From the NCBI GenBank assembly GCA_036852015.1, contig JAANDG010000269.1, forward strand, positions 1-64,000: DNA of 64,000 bases. The letters run 5' to 3'. Origin of the DNA: Pelodera strongyloides. Its lineage: Eukaryota; Nematoda; Chromadorea; Rhabditida; Rhabditidae. Numbering within the stretch: position 1 is the first letter of the stretch; each line of letters starts with the position of its first letter. A model generated the notes under the pieces. It worked only from the letters and a program-made list of their open reading frames with translations, did not search any database and was not told the DNA's origin. Position numbers and translations under genes: made by a program. Shown in pieces: positions 34,068 to 64,000 of this stretch.

Positions 34068-34212
34068 GCGACAGAGAGCGAGAGAGAGAGACAGAGACAG
34101 AGAGAAAGAAAGAGAGAGAGAGAGAGAGAGAGGGGGGGGGAGAGAAGAACGAGAGAGAGAGAGCGAGAGAGAGAGCGAGAGAGAGAGAGCAAGTGAGAGC
34201 GAGAGAAAGAGG
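34068..34212. repeat. GA-rich microsatellite
   Basis: Interrupted GA/GC repeats over about 145 bp, with a run of nine G near 34132. Confidence 0.85.
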
Positions 34213-35645
34213 TGATAATCCTTTTTAGTTCTTTCTTAGGTAATCGTATGGAAGTTAATAATTTCACCCGTTTGGCTCGTGCCTATAGTAACATAATAAG
34301 CGGTAATACGAACATGTAAAATTTATAATGTAAAAGTTTCATATTGGCCGCCATTCTGTGCTAAAAATGCACAGGATGGCACAAAATCTACACATAATAA
34401 ATAGAGATTGGGTTTAGGGCGACATAACGCCATGAATGCATTATGTTAATGCCATTAAGTGCCAGATATGCGAAAAAGGGTACAGTAATTTGTAAAATGG
34501 GGGAACCATACATACCACTTCAAGCTAGAATATACATGAAGTGCCATACCGCTTAAAACAAGGAGACATGAGTGTCCAGAAATGCACAGAACGGCACATA
34601 ATTTGCATATAATGCACGGAGATCTATACCGCTTAAAACAAGGAGAGTTGAGTTTCCACAGAATATGTAAAGAAAGTGGACGAAAAAACAAGGAACATAT
34701 AAACCCGTTTGCCCTTCTTCTACATGTTTATTACGGGAACACACAACACGCACACACTGTGTACTGCTCGATTTCCTTTTTTCGATTGTTCACCTACTGT
34801 ATTACTTTAGAGAAGGATACTCTACTTCTATCTGTCTCTCTTCCCCTCTCCTCTCGCTTTCACTCTCTAGATATCATCTCGAAAAGTGGGCACAGAATGG
34901 TACATAGATTTGAATATATGAATTTTGAATAGTCCCAGTTGACTTTTCACAAACCTGGTGCCATACCGCTTTAAAAAAGATTGCGGGTCAACAGTCTCAA
35001 GAAAGTGTGCAAGATTTATGCTAAGTAAGCGCAGACGACCGTTCGACAAACAAAGTCTATGTAACAATGACAACATGACAAGGAACACTACTGACAGAGT
35101 GACATTTGGCACGTTTCTCTGCCACATAGGAAAAGGAGGAACCCAACGGTTCCTAGTTTTTGCCCTTGTCCAAACCATTTGGTGACCTCTTGGGGACCTT
35201 GTAGTGACCGTCTTCAAATGGTCAGCACATAGTCTGTAGTCTGGGCAATTATTCGGTTTCCAGTGCCACCTCCGCTGCCACGGAAAGATCATGGTTACTA
35301 TAATACTGTAGACAAGGGCAAGGACTCTAACATAAACATAATACTCATTTATAATATTTTTCTACGGACAAGACAGTCAAAGAAAGCACTGTGGTGTGTA
35401 GATTGTGTTATAAAATACATATGCTAATCGAGCATCAAGGCACACTTTTCCTAGTTATAAATTAAAAGAAAATTATGGGTCCAAATTTTAAATTCACTAC
35501 TGCAAAATTGAGTGACTAAGCGTAGACAGTTACTCAAATATTTCGACCTTTGATCATCCTTTTTTGGAACGAAAAAACACTTTCGCAAACGCGCATACCT
35601 GGAATAGTTGCGGCGATTTGAGTAAATTTAACGGTTGTAAGTGTA

Positions 35646-35708
35646 GGGAGAAAGAGCGAGAGAGAAAGAGAGAGAAAGAGAGAGAAAGAGAGAGAAAGAG
35701 AGAGAAAT

Positions 35709-35749
<41 letters not shown>
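35646..35749. repeat. GA-rich microsatellite
   Basis: AGAGAGAA-type units followed by a pure GA run. Confidence 0.85.
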
Positions 35750-35752
<3 letters not shown>

Positions 35753-37154
35753 GTTACCTTGAACTAATACACTCCTCTTTCCTAACTATTGAATAAATGG
35801 TGGTCAAGTGCTCAGCAACGATAATAATGTCGCATTTATCCACTAAGAATTATATAGTAGCTCAAAAGTCAGTCCCATACTACATACAAAAAAGAAAGAT
35901 TTATCAAAAAACTAAAGGGATGGTTCAGCACCTTTCTCTACATAATTAACAATTCACGTCTGCTCTCACACCATGCTTGCTTAGCCATGGAGAAAGTTGT
36001 AGTGAGCTGCGAAGACTCCGCACACTGCTGGGTGCGCAGTGTAATGCGTGCGCTGGGTGCGCAATTTCCCACTGGTACACTAATGCGTGTTCGGCCAAGC
36101 GGCCATATTGTGCCACACAAATTGTTTCTCAACTGTAATCAACTATAATCGTGCCATGCATAAAGATGAGTAATTTACAGCAAAGGGTGCGTTTTATTAT
36201 TTAGAAGAATTCGAACAATTCTCCCAAATTTCATAAGAGAAAGACAAACGTTTCCCAAACACAAAAACAGAAGAAAATATCTGCGAAAAAAGCAAGAGAA
36301 CAACGAGAATGACTATATTTTGTGGAGAAAATTGACTAAATTGTGTCTAGGTACATGACAAGGTCTCGTACAATGTCTGACAATGACATACACTACAATT
36401 CGTGAAGAGAATATAATACAGTAGATCATGTTATGATATGCTGCGCAGCAACAAATATATGCCCTAGCCTATGGCACATAAGCCTAAGCCTAAGCCTATG
36501 GTTCAGTAGTAATTCAGGCTATTGCCTCTTTCGAGGACAATATGTGTGATAAAAAAAGAGAAAAAAATCATGGTATTGCCACAGACGCAGTATCAATGTA
36601 AAATTTGCACATTAGCCCACTCAGGAAACTGGCATACATGCTGCATGAAAACGGCGCTCGTTTTGTGCAAGTTGCATGCCAAAATGGTGCCACAAGCACG
36701 CCGCTTGCAAACTAACTTCGCAAAGTCCTTGTCACCACCTTCGACCAGCGCCCAGTGCATCTTTAATTTGCATACAACTTCCCGCCCCCGTCTAACCTCA
36801 AGAGTTCGCCCAGCTAATGGTTTGTGAGGAAAACGAGATCTAAGCACAAACGTTGTTTGAAAAAGTCACCCTAAGGCAAATCATCACATGCCCTTGATAA
36901 CCTTGTGCTATAGTGGGAGTCCAAGAGCGAGGCTGGTTCAATGGCTAACGTGGAACAGGAAGAAACATGACACGGCTTCTATTAATATAAGGAGGGGGAA
37001 GTTTTGCAGATGGTATGCATAACCCAAAGCTTCAGCATAAGTCTAATGTATAAGCCTAAGAAGCCCTCACAAACAGTATAATTGTACGCAAACCGCGTAA
37101 TCCATCAATCCACACCACTAGTGTGCATAAAATCTCAATAATTCGGCCTCGAAA

Positions 37155-37384
37155 GGCTTAGGCTTAGGCTTAGGCTTAGGCTTAGGCTTAGGCGTAGGCT
37201 TAGGCTGAGGCTGAGGCTGAGGCTGAGGCTGAGGCTGAGGCTGAGGCTGAGGCTGAGGCTGAGGCTGAGGCTGAGGCTGAGGCTGAGGCTGAGGCTGAGG
37301 CTGAGGCTGAGGCTGAGGCTGAGGCTGAGGCTGAGGCTGAGGCTGAGGCTGAGGCTGAGGCTTAGGCTTAGGCTTAGGCCTAGG
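37155..37384. repeat. hexanucleotide array: TTAGGC blocks flanking a TGAGGC block
   Basis: About nine TTAGGC (one variant) are followed by about 28 TGAGGC and then three or four TTAGGC. The total is about 230 bp with almost no errors. The translated frames (alternating Pro-Gln or Leu-Ser) are by-products of the repeat. Confidence 0.95.
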
Positions 37385-39726
37385 GTCATGCTTATCCATC
37401 GTCGTTGAAGTCAGTGATCTATATAATATTGAAAACTCTACAAGTGTTCGTTCGAGTTCTCCTTCATTATACTCAAAAAAATCTGTCCACTTGTCAACAC
37501 TCAACTGATTATAGGAAGCACGGAAATGCCCAAGACACCCTCGGCTATAAATTTCCAGAAATGCAAACATTGTGTTTCAACCTTTTTTCCTTTCTTTCCA
37601 TCAAATCATACACGTGTTTGTGGAAAGAAGCCGGCAAACCAGTATCTCGACTTCTCGACCCTGGCAGCGCCCTTGAGGCGACCGGGCGGCACGTTCCCGG
37701 GCACGGGTGTCGCCGGGAGGCTTTGGCAAAAGATAGCGCTAGATAAAAAAAAAGTCATGGAATTCAGGAGTATGTCGGGAGTGGGAGACCCCGGCGGTCT
37801 TGACAGGGAATTTATTGAAGATGCCTACTGTAGAATAGGGTAAAGTCAGTAGAGCAGGGTGCATATAGCGAGACTACAGATACTGTAATATTACACACAC
37901 CGTATAATGAAAAGAGTAGCTGAGGCATACTAAGGAGCAAGAAAGGGCCAGAGACCTTTTGACATATTGGTCATGTCAGTCAAAAACAGTCATATGCGTT
38001 TTCGACCAGAAATAGTATAGTGAACAGGTGACAGCAATATACAGTAACACACCAGATGAATGCAATTATAATTATACACTTCACAGAACGAATACCTACA
38101 ATTAGAAAGTGTTCACCCTCTCATCTGATATATTTTACGTGCAGCGTATTTGGAAGAGTTGTGTTGCGAGAAGTGATGAGACGTAATTACAACTATACTG
38201 GGGTTTCCAAGTATTTTCTTCCGTAATTTCGACCGTACTGGGGTTTTCTACCGTAATTTCGAACTACACGAGAATATTTTATAAGTTTTCATGTCAAATA
38301 TTCAGAACTCAGAACTCCTCCACACTTCACTCAAGCATACCCGATGAGGAACTTTGGGAAACAATAGATTCTCATTTTGCAACGCTGCTTGAAAAGACAG
38401 TATGAGAAAGTCTTGGAGAAGAGCCAAACAGTTTTTTCTTTTTCTTTTCAAAAGTTTATTTGGGGAAAAGCGTGAGAGAAAATAAAAGAAAGTAAGTTTT
38501 GCCCATAGACGTTTTGCCCATTTACAAAAGCTGGGCGGGCACATTACAATATGCGTACCCGCTGTATATAATAACCATAATTAACGCATAGAAGGTTGCG
38601 AAATCCCAGAGGCGTATTGTTAGAGGTTAGTGGTCTAACAATGCTGATTTAACACTAGAACAGAAGAATTTGTTAGAAGAAAATTGAAGAAAAGGTCAAA
38701 CTGAAATACAGGAAAGTAAAACCAAGAGTACAACTTATATCCTATCCAAAGGGTAAGTCGGTAACGGGGTCGCGGTACCGCCGCTAACCGCCAAGGTGCT
38801 TGTTAACATTGCGCCCGCCTTGTTGCCCGACAAGAGCGAGGGTGAAACCCTTCTATCTAGGCGATAGGCGAGGGTGAAAGTCGGTCGAGAGTGAAATGGG
38901 TAACGGGCATTTTGCATTATAATATAATAGGAATTGAGAAAGTAAAATGTAACAGTAAATGTAATCGTCAATAATACTATGTTGAAAGAAAAGGAATATA
39001 GTCTTCGGCACAGACGCCTGGGTGTAAAAGTGGGGGTTTAGGCTTGAAATTAGGGGTATTTTTGGGTCTAGGTTCAAGAACGGGATTCTAAACAAACTTC
39101 GGTTTACGCTTGCGTTTGCGCGCTTAGGCTTAGGCTTACAATTGAGCTTACGCTGCTCCGCGTTACTTCGGGATAGCTTAGAACTCGGCCCCGGCTTACC
39201 AATATGCGTAATGGACTTACATTACATTTACGTAACATCGTATCTATTGTAAATTATGTAATGTAATTGGAGTAAGCTGGAAATTTACCGACCTACACGA
39301 GAATATTTTTCATATTATATACAGGTTTCGTGCAGAACTACAGTAGTATTGACAAAATGACAGACGATTTGGGATACTTGTAAACCTCATAATGTAGCAA
39401 CATTGTATTTTGAAATACACTACTATACTGTCCACATTCCACTCTCTCCAGCAAAAATGATCAAAATATCAGTTTCCCATTTTCGGACAAAGAGCTTAGT
39501 GAGAGAAAAGGAACTTCTAAATATGAGTATAAAATTTCCAAAATTATGAAAAACAAGTTGTCTGGTCAGTAGGGGAAATAGGCATGCCGTGGTCAGTTTG
39601 TAGGAGATGGGCCGTAATTTTTATTGTGTTGAAATTAGAGAGGGAGAGAGGGAGGGAAAGAGAGAAAGAGAGAGATGACGAAGTAGATTTTCACAGAGAT
39701 ACTTACTGATAGATGTCCATGCTCAA

Positions 39727-39774
<48 letters not shown>

Positions 39775-41356
39775 GCTAAAACTCCCTTTACTGAACATAA
39801 CAATGAAGTGATAGATGAAGTAGCTAGAGCAAGAGAGAAACGAATTATTTTGACGAAAAATCATAAAATCACGGTACTTTTCATGTACTAAACCTACAGC
39901 CTATTGCCAGCACGGAGTTTAAAGTGATATGACACATGGTTTTGGTACGCATGCTGGACTGGCCGGACAACGCGTTCCCATGGATTATACGCAAATTTAG
40001 GTGCACTTCTGAATATTTCCGGCACAGAATGGAGCAAATTTGCATAGAATGCAGTTGCCAGGCACAAGTTTCAAAACCACGTCTCTAAATATGAACCAAA
40101 ACATGTGTGATGGTTAACGCCATGCTTTCCAAGGTCATTATGCATTATAGACCAGTGTTGCCGGACAATGTTATCTATATATAATCAAAAGAAAATATTT
40201 CCTGAATTATTACACCTCATAAGCAAACAATGCGGCTAGTACGGTGCGCGGAACAAAATTAGAAAAGTTTAAAATGGAGGAATAATGGGCGTGTTCAAAA
40301 AAACCTCCTTGACGCGCGGCAATAACCGCGCGCGCAAGCTTTGTGCCAACGCAGCGCGGCGCACATTAATCCTTCTCTACGTATGAAAACATATCAATGA
40401 TAAAAATTAGTGGTATACGCGGGATGTCAAAAATATGGCAACTTTTTATAGGGTTATAGGTATTTTATGGGAAAAAACTGAAGTATGCAATTGTCGAAAA
40501 TGAGCGGAACTAAACATTTATCAATGAAATATATTCGGCAACAATGCAATGGCCATCAACTTAATTATCTATCAAGCATCAATTAACTTATCAATTCACT
40601 CATACAAAAAAAAATAAACGAAACATAACATGTTCAATGTGGGAACCATTTTGTGTTACTGTTTTACAGTTCTTTCTTTTGTCGGACCAGTTTTTTCCTT
40701 AGGAACACAGTTCTTCATTTGACTTGACAGCACACACTCAATGAAGGAGAAACAAAAAGAGAGCAATGAAAAAGTACCGTCCACTCGGTAGTTAAAGCGG
40801 TGTGGCACGTGGTTTTGAAGCGTCCGTTTTGTGCCAGAAATGACCAGACGATCGCTGAAGCGGCGGTTTACATATAGTGGATCGTACCCAGTCAGTCAAC
40901 TTTTGAAAATCAAGTGCCGTATTGCTCTTACCCTAACCGAAGTGTAGATAAGTTTGAACCGCTATGATAAGTTTAGGATGAGGTTAAGAATATGTTATTG
41001 CAAGGATGCCCTTCAAAATCCATGGTACCGTAACCAGGTAAATTTTTATCCTTAACGATTAGGGTAGTTGAATTGAATTGAACGCACATGATGAACATAG
41101 TTTAGTTCGACCCAAAAGTGCCTACCATTTCTAACGAAAGTCAACTTCAACCTTATCCTGTTTGATGAGAATAATAGTAATAAAAAAATTCCAAACTTCA
41201 AAAAATTACAACATTTTCTGGCCAAGGTAAACCAGGAACTCTGAGAGCTTTTCCTTCAAATGATACAAGCATAAAGAAAGGAAAATATGAAATTTTCCGT
41301 CACTAGTCCAACAATTTGAGTTTGTGAGAACACGCTGTTAGAGGTTATAGAAAACT

Positions 41357-41580
41357 ATGGAGAGAGGAGAATAGAGAGAGATATGAATTGAGAGAGTGGG
41401 CAGAGATAGAGAGATAGGGAGATAGAGAGATAAGGAGATAGAGAGATAGAGAGATAAGGAGATAGAGAGATAAGAGATAGATAGAGAGATAGAGAGATAG
41501 AGAGATGGAGAGATAGAGAGATAGAGAGATAGAGAGATAGAGAGATAGAGAGATAGAGAGATAGAGAGATAGTGAGAGAA
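41357..41580. repeat. GAGATA-type microsatellite
   Basis: About 220 bp of AGAGATAGAGAG units with variable spacing. Confidence 0.9.
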
Positions 41581-41984
41581 AAACTTCTATTCAAATCACC
41601 CAAAATTACACGGCATCATAATCATAATTCAGAGTTTTCAATTCTCTATAATTTCCCTTCGACAATCATCATTTGCTTGAATCACGAACAGGAAAATGAA
41701 CCACACAAGAAGAAAGGGTGGATGAAAAGAAAAGAAAACAAGCAAATAGTTTTCTTTTTCTTCAACAATTCATTCCTAACGGCTCCCTATAATAATAAAC
41801 TCGTTTGTTTGACTCGCCTCGAAATTGAGTAACGGAGAGACAGACAAACCTACAAACGCACACAGTTTTCCGTGACCGGGGTATTTTTAATGACTTTGGC
41901 GTAGATTTAGGATGTTGGTATTTGGCTTAATGTTAGGACCCTTATTCATCCTTACCATAATGAAGGCTAGAAATTCTCATAAAC

Positions 41985-42143
41985 TGTACTCCGTAGAGAC
42001 CTAAAGAAGGTCCGTAGAGACTTTTCCACCATAGGCCCCAAGGAAGAAACGTTCGATTTACATTTAGTTCACTCTCTACATAAAAAAGGCCTCTACGGGC
42101 CCTACGGACCTAAAGAAGGTCTCTTCAGGTACGGAGTACAGAA
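41985..42143. mobile_element. possible short element with CTGTACTCCGTA ends
   Basis: CTGTACTCCGTAGAGACCT at the left is mirrored by CTTCAGGTACGGAGTACAG at the right, and CTAAAGAAGGTC occurs in both halves. A related piece (AATAGGCCCCAAGGAAGAAA) recurs at about 42217. Confidence 0.5.
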
Positions 42144-43484
42144 TAATTGGAATATCAGCGTTAGACTATATATGTCAATATGAATTCACACTATGTATAC
42201 GAAATGTTAGATCCACAATAGGCCCCAAGGAAGAAACGGTCGTTTTAATCACTCTCTACAAAAAATCATCATCATTTATCGGTGCATTAAGATACTGTAA
42301 TTATGGCTCACTAAATTCTCCATGTAAGGGTGCGGTAATTTAAATTAGAAATTAGACCTCATTAATTAGAGTTATAAAGATTAAAAAGTATCACGTCAGG
42401 TACGGTAACTGGAAAAAAGGGCACAGTAGAGAGATAAAGATTCAAAGAAATTTTGTGTTGGGGTCACAGGTCAGCTCTCTTTTATACGTGGGCCTCAAGA
42501 TCAAACATGGGACCAGTTTCTAGGGTCCTAGCCACCTAGCGCATTGGGAGATCGCCTGAGACAACAGATATATTTCAATTAATTGAAGCAATTAAGACAA
42601 ACATTATGGGTTAAATGCCAAAGATTTCGAGGTAATTATTTGCCATACGGCACAACTTTGAAAACTGTGAAATATAGTCACTGTGTGACAGAAAGGACAC
42701 GAAGAAAGCTAATAATATGAGTCATAAAAACAGGAAGCAAAAACAAATCCTATTCACTGGATTATTCTCATGAATTGTTTATATTTCTTACTGTATATAA
42801 AATTTTCTAGTGGTGTATGTTTGTCCTTCCAATGCAAATTTTGCTGGACGGCTACAAAAAAAAGAGGTGTGACAGTACCGAGAGTGCGTCGCTTGTCATA
42901 TTTACCAGAGCGGTGGTGTTCCACAGTCACGCCAGAAACATGTATATAAGGAGAAACGAGAACCTGAGCTGCTCACCTGCGGCGTACTCCTGGCAGTCTT
43001 GGCTTCAACTTCAACGTGCGACTTGGATGATGCGCGGCGAAAAGAGTTTCGCTAACATCTCGCCCGCAGTTTTCGTGAGGGCTCTGCTGATAAGTACCCT
43101 TCGCGAAAACCTGGCGAAGGTAGGGCGAAGTCGCCGCACATTGTCGGTAGTTTTCTCAGTATAGGTCGCCTGCAACTGTTTCAATTTATCTTTGTCTTTT
43201 ATAATACAGTTATTGCCCCCATCTGCAGGACATAAACCTAAGTTCAATGTGTCAATTAAAAGCAAATATTGGTACTCCTAACTCCGATCAAGGCTACATA
43301 TCTAATTGCGAAGATCACTATTATATTCTCTCAACACAATGAAATGCGCGAAAGATTAACAGAACAAACACAAACATTAGAAGTGAGAACAATCATTCTA
43401 TCATATACTTCATTTTCTATCAATTATGAAGAGAGAAAGCGGAATCCAGCGGAGAGAAAGCCCCTTAGGGCAATTATGCCCTAA

Positions 43485-43727
43485 GGGCGCATTCGAGTTG
43501 GACATTTTCCGGAAAAGAAAAGAAAACTTTTGGTTCGAGATGGATTTCACCAGAAAAGAATGCAATTGCCACGCATACACATACAAATGATCGATTGATT
43601 TTAGTTTCAATTACGGTACAATTGCATTTTCGACAATTATTTTGCGTGTATTATTTTTTTTCTGGGTGTCCATCTCGAACCACTTTTTTCTTTTCTTTTC
43701 CGGAAAATGTCCAACTCGAATGCGCCC
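43485..43727. mobile_element. PIF/Harbinger-like MITE with TAA target duplication
   Basis: A 243-bp element with about 30-bp inverted ends, GGGCGCATTCGAGTTGGACA on the left and its complement on the right, followed inside by TTTTCCGGAAAAG. TAA (43482-43484 and 43728-43730) flanks it, the typical 3-bp Harbinger target duplication. It inserted at the end of a small palindrome (CCCTTAGGGCAATTATGCCC). Confidence 0.7.
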
Positions 43728-44946
43728 TAAGCGTTTCCGGTCTCTTATGTAGTGAACACCAGATGGCCAAAATACCCACAGGGGTGGCAGATGTTTGCGA
43801 ATGATAACAGAGTGTTGATCAGATCATTAGCACAAATTACCATATCAAAAGACCAAACAACGTGATCACTGGGCTTACGAAGAAAGGGCGCAACGCAGCC
43901 GCAACAGCTGGTTGGGTGGTCCCCTCTACTTCTAATAACACATTTAATTCTAAGCAATAGCACAGTTACAAAGAAAATGTGAATACAATAAGTAATTTAA
44001 ATAGTAAGAAACTGCCAGCGTTTTATTCGTTACCAATACGCCATTGTTAGTATTACTGTATTCTTATAAAACCATGATGTTTCGCTAGTACCATATACGC
44101 GTCATACGTTGCCCGTATGCATTCCGCACAAGATTTCCATTGAAAGACTGAACATTTTTATTATCGCATAGTTATTCTAATCATCGTTATCCTTATAAGA
44201 TTTATTATTATTGTATCTATAAACTTGAACTGGAATTTAGTTGCAAAACATTATCCAGTGTCAAGCTATACACAATAACATTACAAATGAAAAAAAATAT
44301 TTTATTCACAGAGATCAACAATCAACCACGTACACAATTATCCCTAATACAACCTGTAAAACAATGAGTAACAACAACATAAATAAAGCATACAAAGCAA
44401 ATGTATACATAAAGCTTGAAAAAAAACACAATCTATATAGAAAACATGTATAATACTCGTAAGAGCAGTAAAAGGTTCTGAGACACAGTTCAACACAAGT
44501 ACGTCCCTTCCAATGTTGGACACTATTTCTTTAAAAGCGACAACGACAAACACCGAATACCAAATCGAAAAATCTATTAAAAACCGTTGTACGTTGTATT
44601 TCGACAATCTTTAACAAATAAATTAAACACAAAAATGAACGAATCTTTTAACATAAAGTAAACCTAAAACCATAATGATAATAATAATAATAATAATAAT
44701 AATAATATTGATAATAATAATATACATATCAATAAACACCTACACAAACTCTAATCATAAATACAGCACATAAAGCGGACTATTCCATAACCTAAAAAAA
44801 CGCTATGGTTTGCGTTCAGTTACAGTATATTTATACATCTAACTTGGGAACATGGGTCGACAACTAAGCCTAGCCTAAGTGCCAAAGCCTAACGTACATC
44901 CCCGGATCAATTCATAAACTTAGGCCTAAGCGGCCTAAGCCTAAGC

Positions 44947-63869
<18,923 letters not shown>

Positions 63870-64000
63870 CTGGAAATGGAAAGCTCATTTATATAAATCT
63901 CATTTATACTTCCACTTTCCACTGGATCAGCCGCAATACTTAATAACGCACTGTTCTTTGGCAATTCATTCAAAACTAACAACGAATCGGTTAATCGCGA

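Larger units (their letters stand above)
33031..37154. other. gene-free repeat-rich DNA with a GC-rich block
   Basis: A GC-richer block (about 33180-33700) repeats GCCGCTCAC...ATGGTGA motifs in direct and inverted order. A comparable GCGAA/CTCGCC-rich stretch is at about 42985-43150. GA tracts occupy about 34068-34212 and 35646-35749. MITE right ends ending CCATACCGCTTAAA or CCATACCGCTTTAA lie near 34540-34560 and 34955-34975. Open frames in the GC-rich block lack recognisable motifs, and I do not call a gene. Confidence 0.5.
37385..44946. other. gene-free DNA downstream of BLM
   Basis: No coding exon is supported. It contains family G fragments, GA tracts (about 39643-39773) and a GAGATA array (about 41357-41580). 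There are CACGTG-type MITEs starting near 39917 and 40791, and a segment with CTGTACTCCGTA and TACGGAGTACAG inverted ends (41985-42143). A Harbinger-like MITE (43485-43727) and an ATA run (44679-44722) follow. The BLM 3' UTR lies at the right end; TTTATT (AATAAA on the minus strand) at 44157-44162 and 44203-44208 are weak polyadenylation candidates. Confidence 0.5.

Noticed and set aside
37118..37570. 150-aa Pro-Gln repeat protein on the minus strand
   Set aside because: It is a translation of the TGAGGC/TTAGGC hexanucleotide repeat and has no other supporting feature.
37526..37843. 105-aa GC-rich open frame on the plus strand
   Set aside because: No recognisable motif, no splice context and no second copy; it overlaps another frame of similar length.
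24251..44946. A fourth protein-coding gene in the 20-kb gap
   Set aside because: I checked the longer open frames for domain motifs and for chains of short exons with matching phases and found none. Genes of rapidly evolving or unknown families could still be missed.

Overview
The window is eukaryotic nuclear DNA: AT-rich, full of microsatellites and small transposable elements, with genes cut into many short exons by GT-AG introns whose acceptors have short pyrimidine tracts. The protein families (an ABCB6/HMT-1 half-transporter with a TMD0, a DUOX maturation factor, and a Bloom-type RecQ helicase with RQC and HRDC domains) point to an animal or a close holozoan relative. Short runs of TTAGGC, the nematode-type telomere hexamer, occur several times, but they do not identify the species.

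Layout. Positions 1-2182: repeats upstream of gene 1. Positions 2183-12781 (+): a complete ABCB6/HMT-1-like gene in 23 exons. All phases fit and give 796 codons. Positions 12782-16282: convergent intergenic DNA with a 0.6 kb composite satellite. Positions 16283-23281 (-): a DUOXA gene in 10 exons, about 357 aa. Positions 23282-44946: about 21 kb in which I find no gene, only MITEs, foldback elements and simple repeats. Positions 44947-63869 (-): the catalytic and C-terminal part of a BLM gene in 27 exons, 859 codons in phase; its N-terminal exons lie beyond the window.

The main discovery is at 48859-54316. About 58 tandem copies of a ~93-bp unit fill the place where the BLM exon for the RQC winged-helix beta-wing should be. 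The unit is that exon itself (71 bp) plus a 22-bp spacer that starts GT and ends AG. One copy, used once, joins the neighbouring exons exactly in phase. Because 93 is a multiple of 3, several consecutive copies retained unspliced would also stay in frame. So a coding exon of a helicase known to restrain repeat recombination has become a satellite inside its own gene.

The rest of the window is shaped by several TTAA-flanked MITE families, a tRNA-derived SINE, foldback elements, a Harbinger-like MITE, a TIR element carrying a tRNA-Leu-like sequence, and a decayed LINE reverse transcriptase in a BLM intron. The three genes act in separate processes (metal/porphyrin or peptide-conjugate transport, peroxide production, genome stability). 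Nothing suggests they work as a unit.
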